NCBI RefSeq assembly: GCF_963678635.1
Contig: NC_087070.1
Coordinates: forward strand, 36,459,109-36,523,108
Length of the DNA stretch: 64,000 nucleotides
Direction of reading: 5' to 3'
Source: Symsagittifera roscoffensis
Taxonomy: Eukaryota; Xenacoelomorpha; Acoela; Convolutidae
Below, piece after piece: positions 46,131 through 57,495 of the stretch. The position numbers and the translations under genes are program-made. The stretch's first letter is position 1, and the number at the start of each line of letters is the position of its first letter. The notes under the pieces were generated by a model, which saw nothing but the letters and a program-made list of their open reading frames with translations, did not search any database and was not told the DNA's origin.

Positions 46131-46987
46131 TTGCCACCAGAAATAATGCACAATCTACAGTGTTGCTCGGAAAGCGAAGTAAATGTCAAACAAAAACCAC
46201 TAGAGAAACTTCCAGAGCCCAGAAAGTCGGATAGACGAGAAGAGACGGGAACATCATCACAACAGAACAAAGCAGGCGTGAGAACTAGATATTCACTAGC
46301 TAGGGAAAAGAAAGCTCTGAGTTCAAGGCTTAAAGGAACACAACCACAAGCAGACTTAAACACTAAAAAAAATTATCACAGGTAGCCAGACTAGTAAAGA
46401 AAGTAAAAGACCCAAAAACGTTCGAAAAAAAAACTTTTACAAAAAGACGGGAAACTTTTAACATATGCACCTCACGCGGCTTGGGTACAGACAAGAGACC
46501 TAGGTTGTTAGGAAACAGTGAGTTCGGGTAAGTACCAAATCCACTGACCAACGGATCGTGTAAACCATCACGACTAAAGGACTATGTTGCATAGAAATCT
46601 GCAAAACTTACAAGTCCAAGCATACTTTTTTCGGACGTTGAACAGCCGAACGCGCCCCAACATCCCAGGTTCAAGGAGATTGAGAAGAGAGGACTGCCCA
46701 AGAGATTGTCTCGAAAGGAGGAGCAAGCAAGAAGAGAATCCGAGTCCGAGGGAAAAAGATGAGGAAATCAGACAGGAAAATCGACTCCCAAACAGACAAG
46801 GGGTCTGACCTTTAAGAAAAGAAAAAAAAAGAAGGTAGAAAACACAGCACTATCCTCGAGCGAAGACTGGTCATCAACCACAGCCAAAAACATGGCATCC
46901 TCGCCCAAGCGGATCGACCTCAAAAATTCACGCCCACGAACTCAACCACAGACAAAACAGACAGAAGCAATAAAAAACAACTCGAGC
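46131..46987 (+). pseudogene. B1 Pol C-terminal extension
   Basis: Fragments such as KVKDPKTFEKK, RLLGNSEFG and SSPKRIDLKNS align with B4 (KVKDPKTFQQK, RLLRNSGFA and PKRIDQKK). Rich in Arg, Lys and Glu. Ends at the junction with A2. Confidence 0.55.
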
Positions 46988-47180
46988 GAGACAATCAACG
47001 TCGGCCACGTTGATTTACTAAAAACATCTACATTCAAACCGATACCATCTTCATGGATAAAAAACAACACACAGCAAAAACCACTCAAACAAAAGTTATA
47101 TAAAAAGATCTATTCCCTTCAATAGAAAAAAAAATCTCACTGATAATGTAAATTTATCAGGCCCACCAAATACTGATTGA
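46988..47180 (+). pseudogene. A2 pol linker before integrase
   Basis: Matches A1 14,380-14,190 (for example ATGGATAAAAAACAACACA and GGCCCACCAAAT shared). The frame is broken, with a TGA at 47,178-47,180 where A1 has TCA. Confidence 0.6.
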
Positions 47181-48824
47181 AAATATACAATTAACCATGT
47201 TTTTAATCTTCATGACCCACTGGATACAATACCTCTATCAAGAATAGAAATTGAAAACATTTTTCTCCCAATAACAGAAAAAATAACACTCGAATTGTTA
47301 CAAAAACATCAAAATTTTGACCCAGTCATTAAACAATTAAAATCTTGGCAAAAATATAAAACCAAGCCAATTAAAGCCGATACCACCATCCTAGGAAACG
47401 AAAGCTTTCTTAGATATGTCAGAAAATTTAACAACACCTCAATCAATGAACACACAATTATCCTACAATACCAAACACCTGCTATCAAAATTACCTGCTT
47501 ACGATTAAGTATGGTGCTTATAGCTTTTTATACCTCTCACTCCTTACAGACTAAAGGACACTCAGGAGCAGAAAAAATATATTCAAGTTTTACACAAAAT
47601 TTTTATTTCCCAAATGCACCGATTTGGATAAAAGTATTATGCAATGATTGCATTACATGTCAATTGAATAAACCATACCCAAATCATAAACAAATCGCAG
47701 AAAAACAAGATTTTAAAGCACAAAGTTTATATTTCAATCACAGTATCTTTTTCGATACAAAAGGACCAAAATCACCATCCTCAGAAGGAAACTCATGTAT
47801 GATGGTAAAAGTAGACGCATTCTTAAACTACGTAGCACTAAACCCAGTACCTCCTTGTAATGCTTATTATGCATATACAACACTTTATGAACACTGGATA
47901 GCAAAAATCGGTTTACCCGAAATCCTTGTTACAGAAAATGGCACTGAATTTATAAACAACGAAATCATTACACTATGTCATTTATATAACATTAAACACA
48001 AACCACGTACATCTCATGCACCTTGGACTAATGGTTTAATCAAAGGCATGAACCGTTCACAACAAGAAAATCTTAGAGTTATCCTTAACGGAAATGACAC
48101 ACGATATACTGAATGGTCAACAGATGTAAAATCATTCCCACTATCTTATAATGCACAGATCACAGCAACCCTAGGACTATCACCCTATGAAATGGTTTTC
48201 AACCAGAAACCACGGAAACCAATAATGTTCACAGCAAATTTTTCAAAAAATGCACAAGGTTATTGCCAACCAACTAATGAATCAATATGTTACAATTTAC
48301 AACTACACACCCATGATGAAGATCATTTCCATCATCCACAACTTAAACTTAGCTTCCGGAACACACACCGAATGGATTTTAAACAGAGACAAAAAACACA
48401 ACGAAATTTACCAGAAAATAAGAAACAAAAATTACAAAGACAAATTTTTAATTCCCAAATGAATTTCCGTTTTACCCCAGCTACAAATTTAAAATTTGGA
48501 ACATATGTTTTGATTCCAAACTCTACAACACAAAAAGGAATTTCTAAAAAACTACAACCCCTCCGAAAAGGACCGTATCAAATAATTGATAAATCCACGG
48601 ATGTAACATACAAACTTACAGACTTGAACAAAAAGAAATCGTTCAACAACGAAACAATCTTTTACCTTACTACCCAAAAGAGTACGCACTTCGAGAACCT
48701 ACTCAATTATACTCTTTTACAGGACTTTAAGTCGTTCAAGTTAGTTCAGAACAAAATCAAAATCAAAACACTGATATGCAAATCTTTCCAAACAAAAATC
48801 AAAAAACGTAGACAACAAAAATAA
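47181..48824 (+). CDS. A2 integrase, open frame but catalytic residues altered
   Basis: The frame is open for 548 codons from just after a TGA at 47,178, with no ATG needed because it is part of Pol. The zinc domain is complete (HSGAEKIYSSF, CNDCITC). Core: Asp kept in MVKVDAFLNY; the second acid reads VTENGTEF (codon 47,934-47,936), Glu instead of Asp; the third reads NGLIKGMNRS (codon 48,042-48,044), Lys instead of Glu. A1's broken gene keeps Asp and Glu at both places. The C-terminal domain (FTPATNLKFGTYVLIPNS, LRKGPYQII) is SH3-like, as in gypsy integrases. Open but very likely inactive. Confidence 0.85.
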   Translation, partial: KYTINHVFNLHDPLDTIPLSRIEIENIFLPITEKITLELLQKHQNFDPVIKQLKSWQKYKTKPIKADTTILGNESFLRYVRKFNNTSINEHTIILQYQTPAIKITCLRLSMVLIAFYTSHSLQTKGHSGAEKIYSSFTQNFYFPNAPIWIKVLCNDCITCQLNKPYPNHKQIAEKQDFKAQSLYFNHSIFFDTKGPKSPSSEGNSCMMVKVDAFLNYVALNPVPPCNAYYAYTTLYEHWIAKIGLPEILVTENGTEFINNEIITLCHLYNIKHKPRTSHAPWTNGLIKGMNRSQQENLRVILNGNDTRYTEWSTDVKSFPLSYNAQITATLGLSPYEMVFNQKPRKPIMFTANFSKNAQGYCQPTNESICYNLQLHTHDEDHFHHPQLKLSFRNTHRMDFKQRQKTQRNLPENKKQKLQRQIFNSQMNFRFTPATNLKFGTYVLIPNSTTQKGISKKLQPLRKGPYQIIDKSTDVTYKLTDLNKKKSFNNETIFYLTTQKSTHFENLLNYTLLQDFKSFKLVQNKIKIKTLICKSFQTKIKKRRQQK

Positions 48825-49983
48825 ACCTGAAACAGTAAGAAAAAATCAAAAATTAGAAGAAAAAATTATACCACAAGATCAAAAAGAAAAATCTCCACAT
48901 AGACAATCATTGCGGTTTTGAAATCAGCCACGAAAATATTACAAAACATTCATCCCACAATCTAAAATATTAAAGAAAATTGAATTTCAAAAACCACTTT
49001 AAATTCATTGACATTTTCACCTCTTGAAGATATTTTCATGGATCAAACATTTTTCTCAAAGTTTATGCTGAAAAGCACTTGAGCAAACTAGTTCAAATTC
49101 AGCCAATTAGAAGCTTTTCCGAATCATCACATCATTTTTAACGCGACTTCATTAGTCGACAAACAACCACCCTCAAGCTAATCTCTAACTATAACTCAAA
49201 GAACTCCAGGTCAAAAATAAGCAAACCACTAAAAATTGACACCAGAAATAAACAATGTTTCAAATTTACAACCCTCTCCTATCAAGCAGTAGAAAGATCA
49301 ACATTATTGTACCAATTTAGACCTCACAAAAACCTCAGGCAAAAATATTAAATTAGCCTAAAGAACAAAATGGACATGATCATTTAGCCTAAAGTTCGAA
49401 TCTCTCAGATACCCCCAATCATCCGATAAATAACAACAAAACCAAGAAGACACTTAGGAAAGTCCAAACTTTCTCCTATCAAAAATCATCGAAATCCAAC
49501 CCACTTGTCAAAAAATCAATAAATAATAGACCATACTCAAACAGTTCATAAAATTCGTGACATACTTTCAAGTCTTTTTCCAATACTTTCCAAATTTTTC
49601 AAATCTTTCATTAATTTTGTATCCAACATTTTCGAACTATTCATCCTCACCCTAATTACTTTTTGCAATTTTTTCATCATTTGTTATTCCCTAGCCCAAA
49701 CCTACATAAACCTCTCCAAAATCCTTGACCACCTCTTCAGGTACGATAATTCAAATAATTATCTAAATGTTCAAACACCTATTCAGTAGAACAGATGTTT
49801 TCCTCATTTTTTTAAAATATTTCTCACATTTTTGAGATCCCTGATAATGACAGTATGTAAATGTATAAAAAATATATCGTAACCTTCGCCTTAGCAACGA
49901 TACTTTTAATCCTTTTTATTGAAGGATATTACAGTGAACACAAAATTTCTTCTTGAATAAGTTTCAAAATTTTTTTTCAAAAT
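48825..49983 (+). other. A2 spacer between integrase and ORF2
   Basis: Corresponds to the A1 spacer; no frame is conserved between the two copies. Confidence 0.4.
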
Positions 49984-51118
49984 TGCTAATCAACAACCCC
50001 CATATCAATCTCCACGAACAACGTCCCAAGAACTTCCAACAACACCAACAAATATTCAAACAAATAACCCTCAAACATCAACACGCATCTCTTTTCAAGA
50101 CAATCCATACACATTTGAAGAAAGACACGCACGATTTGCCGAACCACTAGAACCAGTAATTCGCCAAGCACCTCTAAGCGAACCGGTATATAATAACATT
50201 ACGAACCAGTATATAATATATATCCTCCTCTCCAGCAAGATCTCAATAGAGAAAGACACCACAGTCAAAACCAAAACACGCTCGAAATCAATAGACAAAT
50301 TATTCATCCACGGCGAAATAGAAATTTACAAAACCCCAGAGTTCAATTCAGCATACCTCACTCAACTACAACAAGTCCAATAGACCTTTCTAGCATTACA
50401 ATTCAAAGTACCCCACAGACTCCAATAAAACAAAACACATCGAACATTCCCTCGGATTATTTAGGTTCAACCCCTACATCTGAAAATATCAGAGAAAACC
50501 CTTTTAACCCCCCAGCCACTACAGAACATCTCCCATTTTGGATGACATAAGCTTTTACCCAAGGCGAACCAAATTTAATAAATGACCCAATAGACGTTTC
50601 ATCTGACACATCTTTGTCACTACCTGAAACTCTTTGACTTCCCTCAACGCCTTCTTTAACTCCAACTTCACAAACACTAATTCCTCCAAATTTTCCTATG
50701 AATCTCGACGCCAGATATAGAGAAAATTCAACAAATAACATACAACTACGATAAGATTGGAATACATTCGTAGCAGCCCCTCCAATATTTGGACAACATC
50801 GCGAAAGTCACAGATTACATAACTGGGCACTAAATAGACCAGAATATCGACAGGACATTCATAAAATGTTCAAGACCACAATATACAAATACCTAGACAA
50901 GACAACTTGACATTAAAATTCGAAATCACAGTAAGACTAAGCAATACAGTTCACCATCCCTTACCCCTAGCACCTCAATTATAACAGCTCAATCTTTACC
51001 TCCCACGTTTATAACCACAGAAGTAATCTACAAATACGATAGATACACAAAAAAGACAATCGGATATATCACTTTTTATAATCCATATTCAGAACTATCA
51101 TACACATGTATATTTTGA
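49984..51118 (+). pseudogene. A2 ORF2, broken
   Basis: Frames match A1 ORF2 in pieces (FQDNPY, AEPLEPVIRQAPLSEP, SDYLGS). Here the A1 TGA is Leu (TTA 50,461-50,463), but a TAA follows soon after the WMT at about 50,550, along with several other shifts. Confirms that ORF2 was a single coding region. Confidence 0.55.
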
Positions 51119-53235
51119 AGATAATAATTTTTCAAACTCTTTTCTTCAATTTTTCAGAACTTGACCCCAACAATCCTTCACCCCGAACCGGACCCCAGGA
51201 TTTACTAGTCACACACTATGACTCTGAAGAAAATGAACATAAAACATTGCACAAATATGCAATAAACCAAGTCACTCAATGTGAATCCGAACCCCAATCA
51301 ATCGAAACAACAAATGTGATAGCAACACTTTACTCAAAAGCCAAAGCTTCAACCTTAATAGGTTATAAATTCACAGTGTTCACAAGTTTCAAACGGAAAC
51401 AAAAAACAGATTAGACCATGAATTTTTCTTCCAAAGTAACTTCGAAAGAATATTACACCTCAGCCCTGACGATTGCAAAAACGAACTTAAAAGACTAAAA
51501 GTCACATCAAAAATAAGCACAAACTGAAAACTAGTAAGTTTTTAAGTTTTTCCAGACTCAGCACATTAAGCTAAACTTGAAAATTACCGAGGTCATAAAA
51601 GATTAGATAACAAATTTCCATTTCACGGAGCACATGGAAGATTAACTTACGATCTCAATGATAAAATTGGATACCACACATTGGAATAAACACCCCCTTA
51701 AATTGTGAAGCAGATACAAAAAAATGAAGGATACCAAGAAATTATGTTTTTTGATTGGAAAATACAACTTGAAAAAGTACAACTTACACGTGATTTAAAA
51801 GATGACATTATAATTTATCAGGGAATCAGACTCCCTTGCAAAAACGACCAAGGATTTTGCGATCCTACTACGCGCACACAAGCGACAATCGTTTGGTTCC
51901 GCGAAGACACCTGTACAACATTTCAAGTAGCAAAAATACACGCTAGAATGATAAAATTTCATCAAAAATATTTTATTGAATCAATCCCGTTTGAAGATGT
52001 AAACCCTGACCAAATTAGACATAATAATTATAAATTTAGAAACATCCTGAATATAGAAAATAAATTGACACGTTTCCAAATATACCCAGAAACGGAACTA
52101 GCATGTAAATACACCAAACCACTTTACAAGACACAATATTCAGAAATTCTTGTCGAATACCAAAACGGTTTTGACATGAATACAGGAAAATTAATAATAC
52201 ATCTAAGAGCTACATCCCACTCAACCACTGACGAAAACTCATATGTCACAGTAAAATTTCAAAAGAACACGGGATGAATTGATGGAAAATTAACACCACA
52301 AGACACAGACAGCACACTCTTACAAGAACTATCACTTGACATACACTTAGACACGAAATTAAATTACACAATAAGTAGAATTTTTCAAGAAATGTCTTTG
52401 ACAGAACTTGAAACACTCCATCAATAATGCGATCTGGAACGCACACAAATTTTACAATCACTTGCACTAGCAGTACTAAAAGACCCTTATGCAGGTTATT
52501 TATTGTCAGGAAACAGATCAAATTTTATTGACTACGAAGGAAATATATTATGGTATTACAACTGTACCAAAAAAGTATCACCTTGGTATGTATTCGAAGA
52601 CAAAAGATGCTTTAAGAGAATCCCAATATTCTACAAAAATAAAGTACACTTTGTTGAAACACTCTCCCGCAGAACCTATTTTTGGGATACAGCAGTCCCA
52701 TGTGGATCAGAAAACAGCCACAATGTAGTACAATTAAACCCTGACGAAGAAAAATACTATCTTCTCACACCAAACCCTACACTCATGCAACCACTCAAAA
52801 AGTTTTCACCAGAAATCCTTAGAGCTTTTGCCCGCAATCCCAATATTGATTTACAATCAATCGGCACATACTCTAAATCAGACATTTAACATCATATTCG
52901 AACACAACAATTTCAAGAATTACTCACAAAAATGGACACAATCCAACGACAATCCATAGATCAAAACCTACGCAAACTTGCAGAAACAGCAGGGTTTTCA
53001 GACATATACTCACAAGACTATAGCGGATATTTTAAAGATATAAAAGATTAAATTTACTTAAATGGCGAAAAATACAGACCACAAGACATATCACCAATAA
53101 ATTTTTTTAGTTATGTAAATTTGAAAAACGAACTTCTTGCCTTTCTAGGATGACCCTACTACATCTTAGAAAAATTGACTATGTTATACGCAATGTTTAA
53201 TTTTCTTGGATTTTTTTTCTACATGCGCGAGTAAA
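51106..53235 (+). pseudogene. A2 env-like gene, broken
   Basis: Signal-like MYILKIIIFQTLFFNFSELD at 51,106, then an open part at 51,705-52,277 and an open part at 52,503-52,889 (ILWYYNCTKKV, VPCGSEN). This last part is in one frame where A1 has a 1-base deletion. A TGA at 53,151-53,153 stands at the same codon as the A1 TAG, just before the anchor-like hydrophobic stretch. Other stops and shifts lie at about 51,420-51,700 and 52,275-52,480. Confidence 0.58.
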
Positions 53236-53429
53236 TAAACAAGCAAGCGTAGCACGCATACTTTTCGCAGAATTTTTGGAATATTTTCAACATCAATCAA
53301 TAAAATTCTTTTAGACGCTCAAATAAAAGAATACAATACCAAGTTATGAACAACACCAAACACGTTTGACGAATCACTAAACGATACAAATACAACGCCC
53401 ACAGCACCACAATTACAAAATCTCAACCA

Positions 53430-55429
53430 TAACCACCCCTTGTCATTGTAACCACAAAATTTTGGAAATATTTCCCTATCAGACCTCCTAACTTCAAGAT
53501 CTAATTATCCACAAAGCCCAATCCAACCTAAAATAACCCAACAACCCAACATAGACGACACATACGAACAAATTTTAGAACAACCACATACCGATAATTT
53601 TCCGTCTCAGAACAACCATCTTTTTAGCCCACGATGAGCCACCAAATTGAATCCTTTCATCAATCAATTTCCCACCCAGCCAACCTTCAGAACAATTTCC
53701 CCATCTTCCCACTTTTTGCCCCCCCCCACCTCAATCACCTCATCCTAACATTTCACCCAGCATGGAATCAGATACTAATTCCAACACAACAATATATAAC
53801 ACGATCTCCCAATTCAACAACTCCTATATCGAAACACCCGATGAATTTGCAAACTCTGAACCCAGTCCATCTACATTTTCTCAACCTCCCTTTCAACCTC
53901 TCCATTCCCAAGTCAAACTTGAACCTCTTTCCCCTCACTCTCCCATTTCACATATATTTTCCCCCATATATTCCCCTCTAATCAGCGAATCATCCGATAA
54001 AAACGACCAAGATCACACACAAATATCACATTAACTTGATAACTTCATAACACTACAACAACAATTACAACATCCTCAAACACTAATTATTCACCAACTT
54101 TCACGATCTTTAACATCATTCAACCCACCAACACCAACCCCCTCTTCAACTTATACACCATCCCAAAACCCCACTTCCCCATCAATCCCATCCTCTAGTA
54201 CCAACCGCGCTTACCGAACTTTTAAAAGAAAATTCCCAAATACTCTATTCCCATCTAACCCAGGAACATCCACCACAATTATAAATCATCCACTTCACAC
54301 TAATACGAAAGAATTCCTACAAATATGTCCACCCTTTTTCCCACAATATACATACTTCCATTCCGACCCCAATGATGAAAAACCCAATTATGTAAGCGAG
54401 CATGTCTTATATCCCACACTCTCATGGACATCTCATTACCACTTTACTAATCCATTAACATTACCACTATATAACACCCCTCATAATAATGAAGTAGGCA
54501 GCACCCTACTCTACTTTCTAACAACAGCACTAACCCCAAACCAGTTCACGCAAATAGGATACAGAGAATCACTAACCAAATTCACTGCACCTAAAGCTAA
54601 TAATTACTCCATCGGTTATTACGATCATACTATCATCCGACCAATTGAAGACATTTGTCCAAGTAGCAATCCATATACTAATCCCCAATTAACCGAAAAA
54701 TTTTTCATTAAAACCTCATACACCTTCGCCCTCAACATCTTAAATAAAAAATACGACAAGGTCAACTCCGTAGTACTACGTAATATTAATGCTTATGAAT
54801 CATACTTTATCAAATTCAACCATTTTCAACTAACCTTTCGTTACCTCAAAGCAAAAGAGCGTGATTTACACTGTTCACACGAAGTCATGTTACGAACTAA
54901 ACAAACACATCCCAACACTTATTATAAATTTATTCAAAATCATTACACTGACAAAACACCAGCAGGACAACCTCACCATAGATTTCAATACATTAACTCA
55001 AAATACACATCATCGTTTTTTCTGAACTTCACCTATTGTATTTAAGACACTAACCTCCAAGGCACTCTCCGAAATTATGTTCCCATCACCCAGATGTATA
55101 TCTTTTGCCCACTAAACAAACTCCTAAATGTAGACGAATCCCGCCCACTAATTGTCCCTCATGAATTCCTTCAGCCCGTCGAAGTCCCGATCCTATAATT
55201 CATATATAACAGTCGCTATAATCAGAAATCATATAAACTAATTCAAAACACACCGTATGAACAATAACCTCACACTGAAGAACGCAACATCATTAAAGCA
55301 CTTGAATTGCTTTGGCCACTTTTACAAACTAAACACATCATGTGTTTGTTAGCTAAACTACTAACCTCATCTGATATCATCGACGATGTTTTTCCCCATG
55401 GCTTTTTCGCTGACGATTACGTAATATGA
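53430..55429 (+). pseudogene. A2 ORF3, nearly continuous, unknown protein
   Basis: From about 53,640 the frame is open through 53,762-54,034, broken by a single TAA at 54,032-54,034 (A1 has a Glu codon), then open for about 336 codons to a TAA near 55,045. The tail continues in frame to a TGA at 55,427-55,429. The domain from PPFFPQYTYFHSDPNDEKPN onward is very similar to A1, with mostly conservative changes, but the CxxC of A1 is not kept here. The ORF3 start is uncertain, because frames upstream of 53,640 are broken. Confidence 0.6.
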
Positions 55430-57040
55430 ATTCAATATTTAACTAATAAATTCAAACAACACTCACCATTATTATTAAATGCTTTTTTTTCTTTATAGGC
55501 ACAATCATCAATCATCTACAAAACAAAAAGCAAAATAAAAAGCAGAAAATCTTTTTCAAATTAATAATTTCTATTAACCTATCCAATAATTGAAGCAATA
55601 AAATTATCCCGTACAAAGCAGTAAATTAATATATAAATTCTTTTCCCCAAAGCAGTAAATTTTCATAAATTGAAAAAAACTTAATAATTTCAACCCCCAA
55701 ATCAAGCAGTAAAATTTATAATTTTAAAAAGAGTAAAATAATAAAAATTGTTCAAAAAATGCAAAAGCAGTACTAACCTTTTCAAAGACGCTTCTTTATA
55801 TTCTCTCGCCCAAATATTCTATCCAAATTTGCATTGCTCGCCCACAAAGAATTCTTTAACTTTCACTGATAACAACTAACAAGTTTAACACGTTTCAAAT
55901 TTTCCTTTAACCCGGTTGCAAAAGAATTATATAATAATCATAACTAACCAACACAAGCTTACTATATACCATAAACCACAACCTAACAGCATGACTAAGA
56001 ACAGAAAACCCACGGTACCCAAACTGGATTATCACCAGCTTAGAACTGGATAAATTATTCTTTTAAAGACTACCTTTAAGTCTGAACACAAAAGAACAGA
56101 ACACCAAAAAGTCGAAAGGCAAACCTAAAAAAAAATTTGATTTTTGAGGAAAAGACAAAACTAAGACAACAAAAGAAAACACTAGTAATAAAAAATGGCA
56201 TGAAAGGTTGAACTAACACAGGACCCTCCAAAAAGAGAGCACGAAATTATACCCTCATTTCTGGCCTAACCCACCAGAAGAGGACGCCCTGAGCATGCTC
56301 AATAGCCGGCCTCACCCACCGTGCTAGATCCACGCTTTGTGACACCCACGACACCGTTTTTGACAAGAGTTACTCAAGTGTGAGTAGCTCTAAAAAATGA
56401 CCGAACTAAATAATAACGCTTTTGCGATAAAAACTAATACAAAGATCATAACTAATAACTAAAAACAAGATTAACAAAGATTTATATATGTAAATGATAC
56501 AATGCAATATATAGATAATATACAGCTCAAAGACGAGCAGCAAGGAGCTTGACAACCCAATCACACTCCAACTACGGAATGGCAAACCCACCTGACATGC
56601 TGCCTACAATCACTCAATGGATTTGCAGTACGACTTGGCATCGTAGCAAAGGAACTCCATTGAACCAGACCAATGGCCATCTCGATGTTCAAGAATGCGC
56701 ACAGATCAGAGTTACAAGGCACCCCTCCAAGCTCAAACTTCACGCCATTCCCAAACGAGGTTGAAACACAGTTCTCTACCAAACAAGACAAACGATCATA
56801 ACAAACCATTTGGAAATCAGATTGACTTCCATAAACAACAGCAACAGTTGGCGGTCACAGTCATTGTCGAATGACAGACTGATATCGACAATTCCATCTT
56901 CCTGGAGCAGACGGATAGAACATCCTTCTCTAAGAACGAAACAGAAATGATGCTCGAGAAATACAAACAAACATCATCCATCCTCCATTACAGATGAATG
57001 TCAAAGAACAATAACTAAAACTCTCTAAACCCCGGATGGG
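55430..57040 (+). other. A2 3' UTR
   Basis: No gene. AGCAGTA motifs near 55,612, 55,650, 55,702 and 55,766 and GCTCGCCCACAA near 55,838 match A1. From 56,260 to 57,040 there is no counterpart in the window; 56,540-56,960 is less AT-rich, with open minus-strand frames of 82 and 64 codons that I cannot interpret. A GGATGGG just before the LTR may be the polypurine tract. Confidence 0.5.
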
Positions 57041-57419
57041 TGGAACCAGATCTAAACTAGTATTTATCATTGGTTGTTTTTTTGATATTTTATCTCTATA
57101 AAATATTGAATACTAACCAATCATACTCCATCAAACTAACAACCTATTTATTTGTAAAGTGTTGAAACTACTTGTAGTTTCAACACCAGAACAATTTGAA
57201 TTAAACTTAGAATACAGTTGTTCTAATTCGGGAACTAACTCGCGCAAACCGGTGTGCACTAGATCTATTGAGACTAGGAGATATAAGAGTAAGATTAAGA
57301 TCGGTATTAGACTAAGAAGTTGCACGAATCTATCCGGCCGAAAATAAGATAGCGTGACGAGCAGACGGTGTACCCTATCTGAAATTACTCTATGAGTACA
57401 GTAACCTATACATAACTCA
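57041..57419 (+). repeat. 3' LTR of A2 (379 bp)
   Basis: Begins TGGAACCAGATCT and ends CATAACTCA. Same length as the A1 LTR, with scattered substitutions. A TATAAAATA at 57,097-57,105 is a plausible core promoter; the palindrome is at 57,159-57,186. Confidence 0.9.
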
Positions 57420-57424
57420 AGAAA

Positions 57425-57495
57425 AAATTACCCAACCCCAGCACAAAAACTCCGTTACTTTCGCATCGAAAATCGGAACAATAAAATTTTATTAG
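57425..57495 (-). repeat. Inverted fragment of the 36.85-38.4 kb repeat family, abutting the A2 LTR
   Basis: CTCCGTTACTTTCG and TCGGAACAATA match the complement of the unit start near 37,321. It begins right after the LTR, so A2 may have inserted into such a repeat. Confidence 0.6.

Larger units (their letters stand above)
41860..46987 (+). mobile_element. Element B1: decayed Ty3/gypsy element, joined to A2
   Basis: Plus-strand order: gag (41,860 on), protease end (43,050-43,180), RT (43,193-43,880), RNase H (44,060-44,311), tether, integrase zinc domain (45,256-45,561), integrase core (45,600-46,130) and a long C-terminal extension to about 46,987. The extension matches B4 at 62.4-63.4 kb segment by segment. 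At about 46,987 similarity to B4 stops and similarity to element A begins, so B1's 3' end is missing. Many stops throughout. LTRs not found. Confidence 0.78.
46988..57419 (+). mobile_element. Element A2: 5'-truncated, inverted copy of family A with 3' LTR
   Basis: Plus-strand similarity to A1 (minus) starts abruptly at about 46,988, which corresponds to A1 position about 14,380. It continues through the integrase, ORF2, env and ORF3 to at least 56,250 (A1 position 1), and closes with the LTR at 57,041-57,419. It has only one copy of the ORF2-env-ORF3 block. The 5' LTR, gag, protease, RT and most of RNase H are missing. Substitutions relative to A1 are scattered, so the two are separate old insertions and not a recent inversion duplicate. 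Confidence 0.87.

Noticed and set aside
44583..46551. Minus-strand frames over element B1, including 94-136 codon ones
   Set aside because: They are shadows of the plus-strand gag-pol remains, whose segments align with B4 on the plus reading.
1..57419. A giant Maverick/Polinton-type element with long terminal inverted repeats
   Set aside because: The inverted arms are two separate LTR elements, each with its own TG..CA LTR, gag/pol/env content and different truncation; no polymerase B, capsid or ATPase genes are present.
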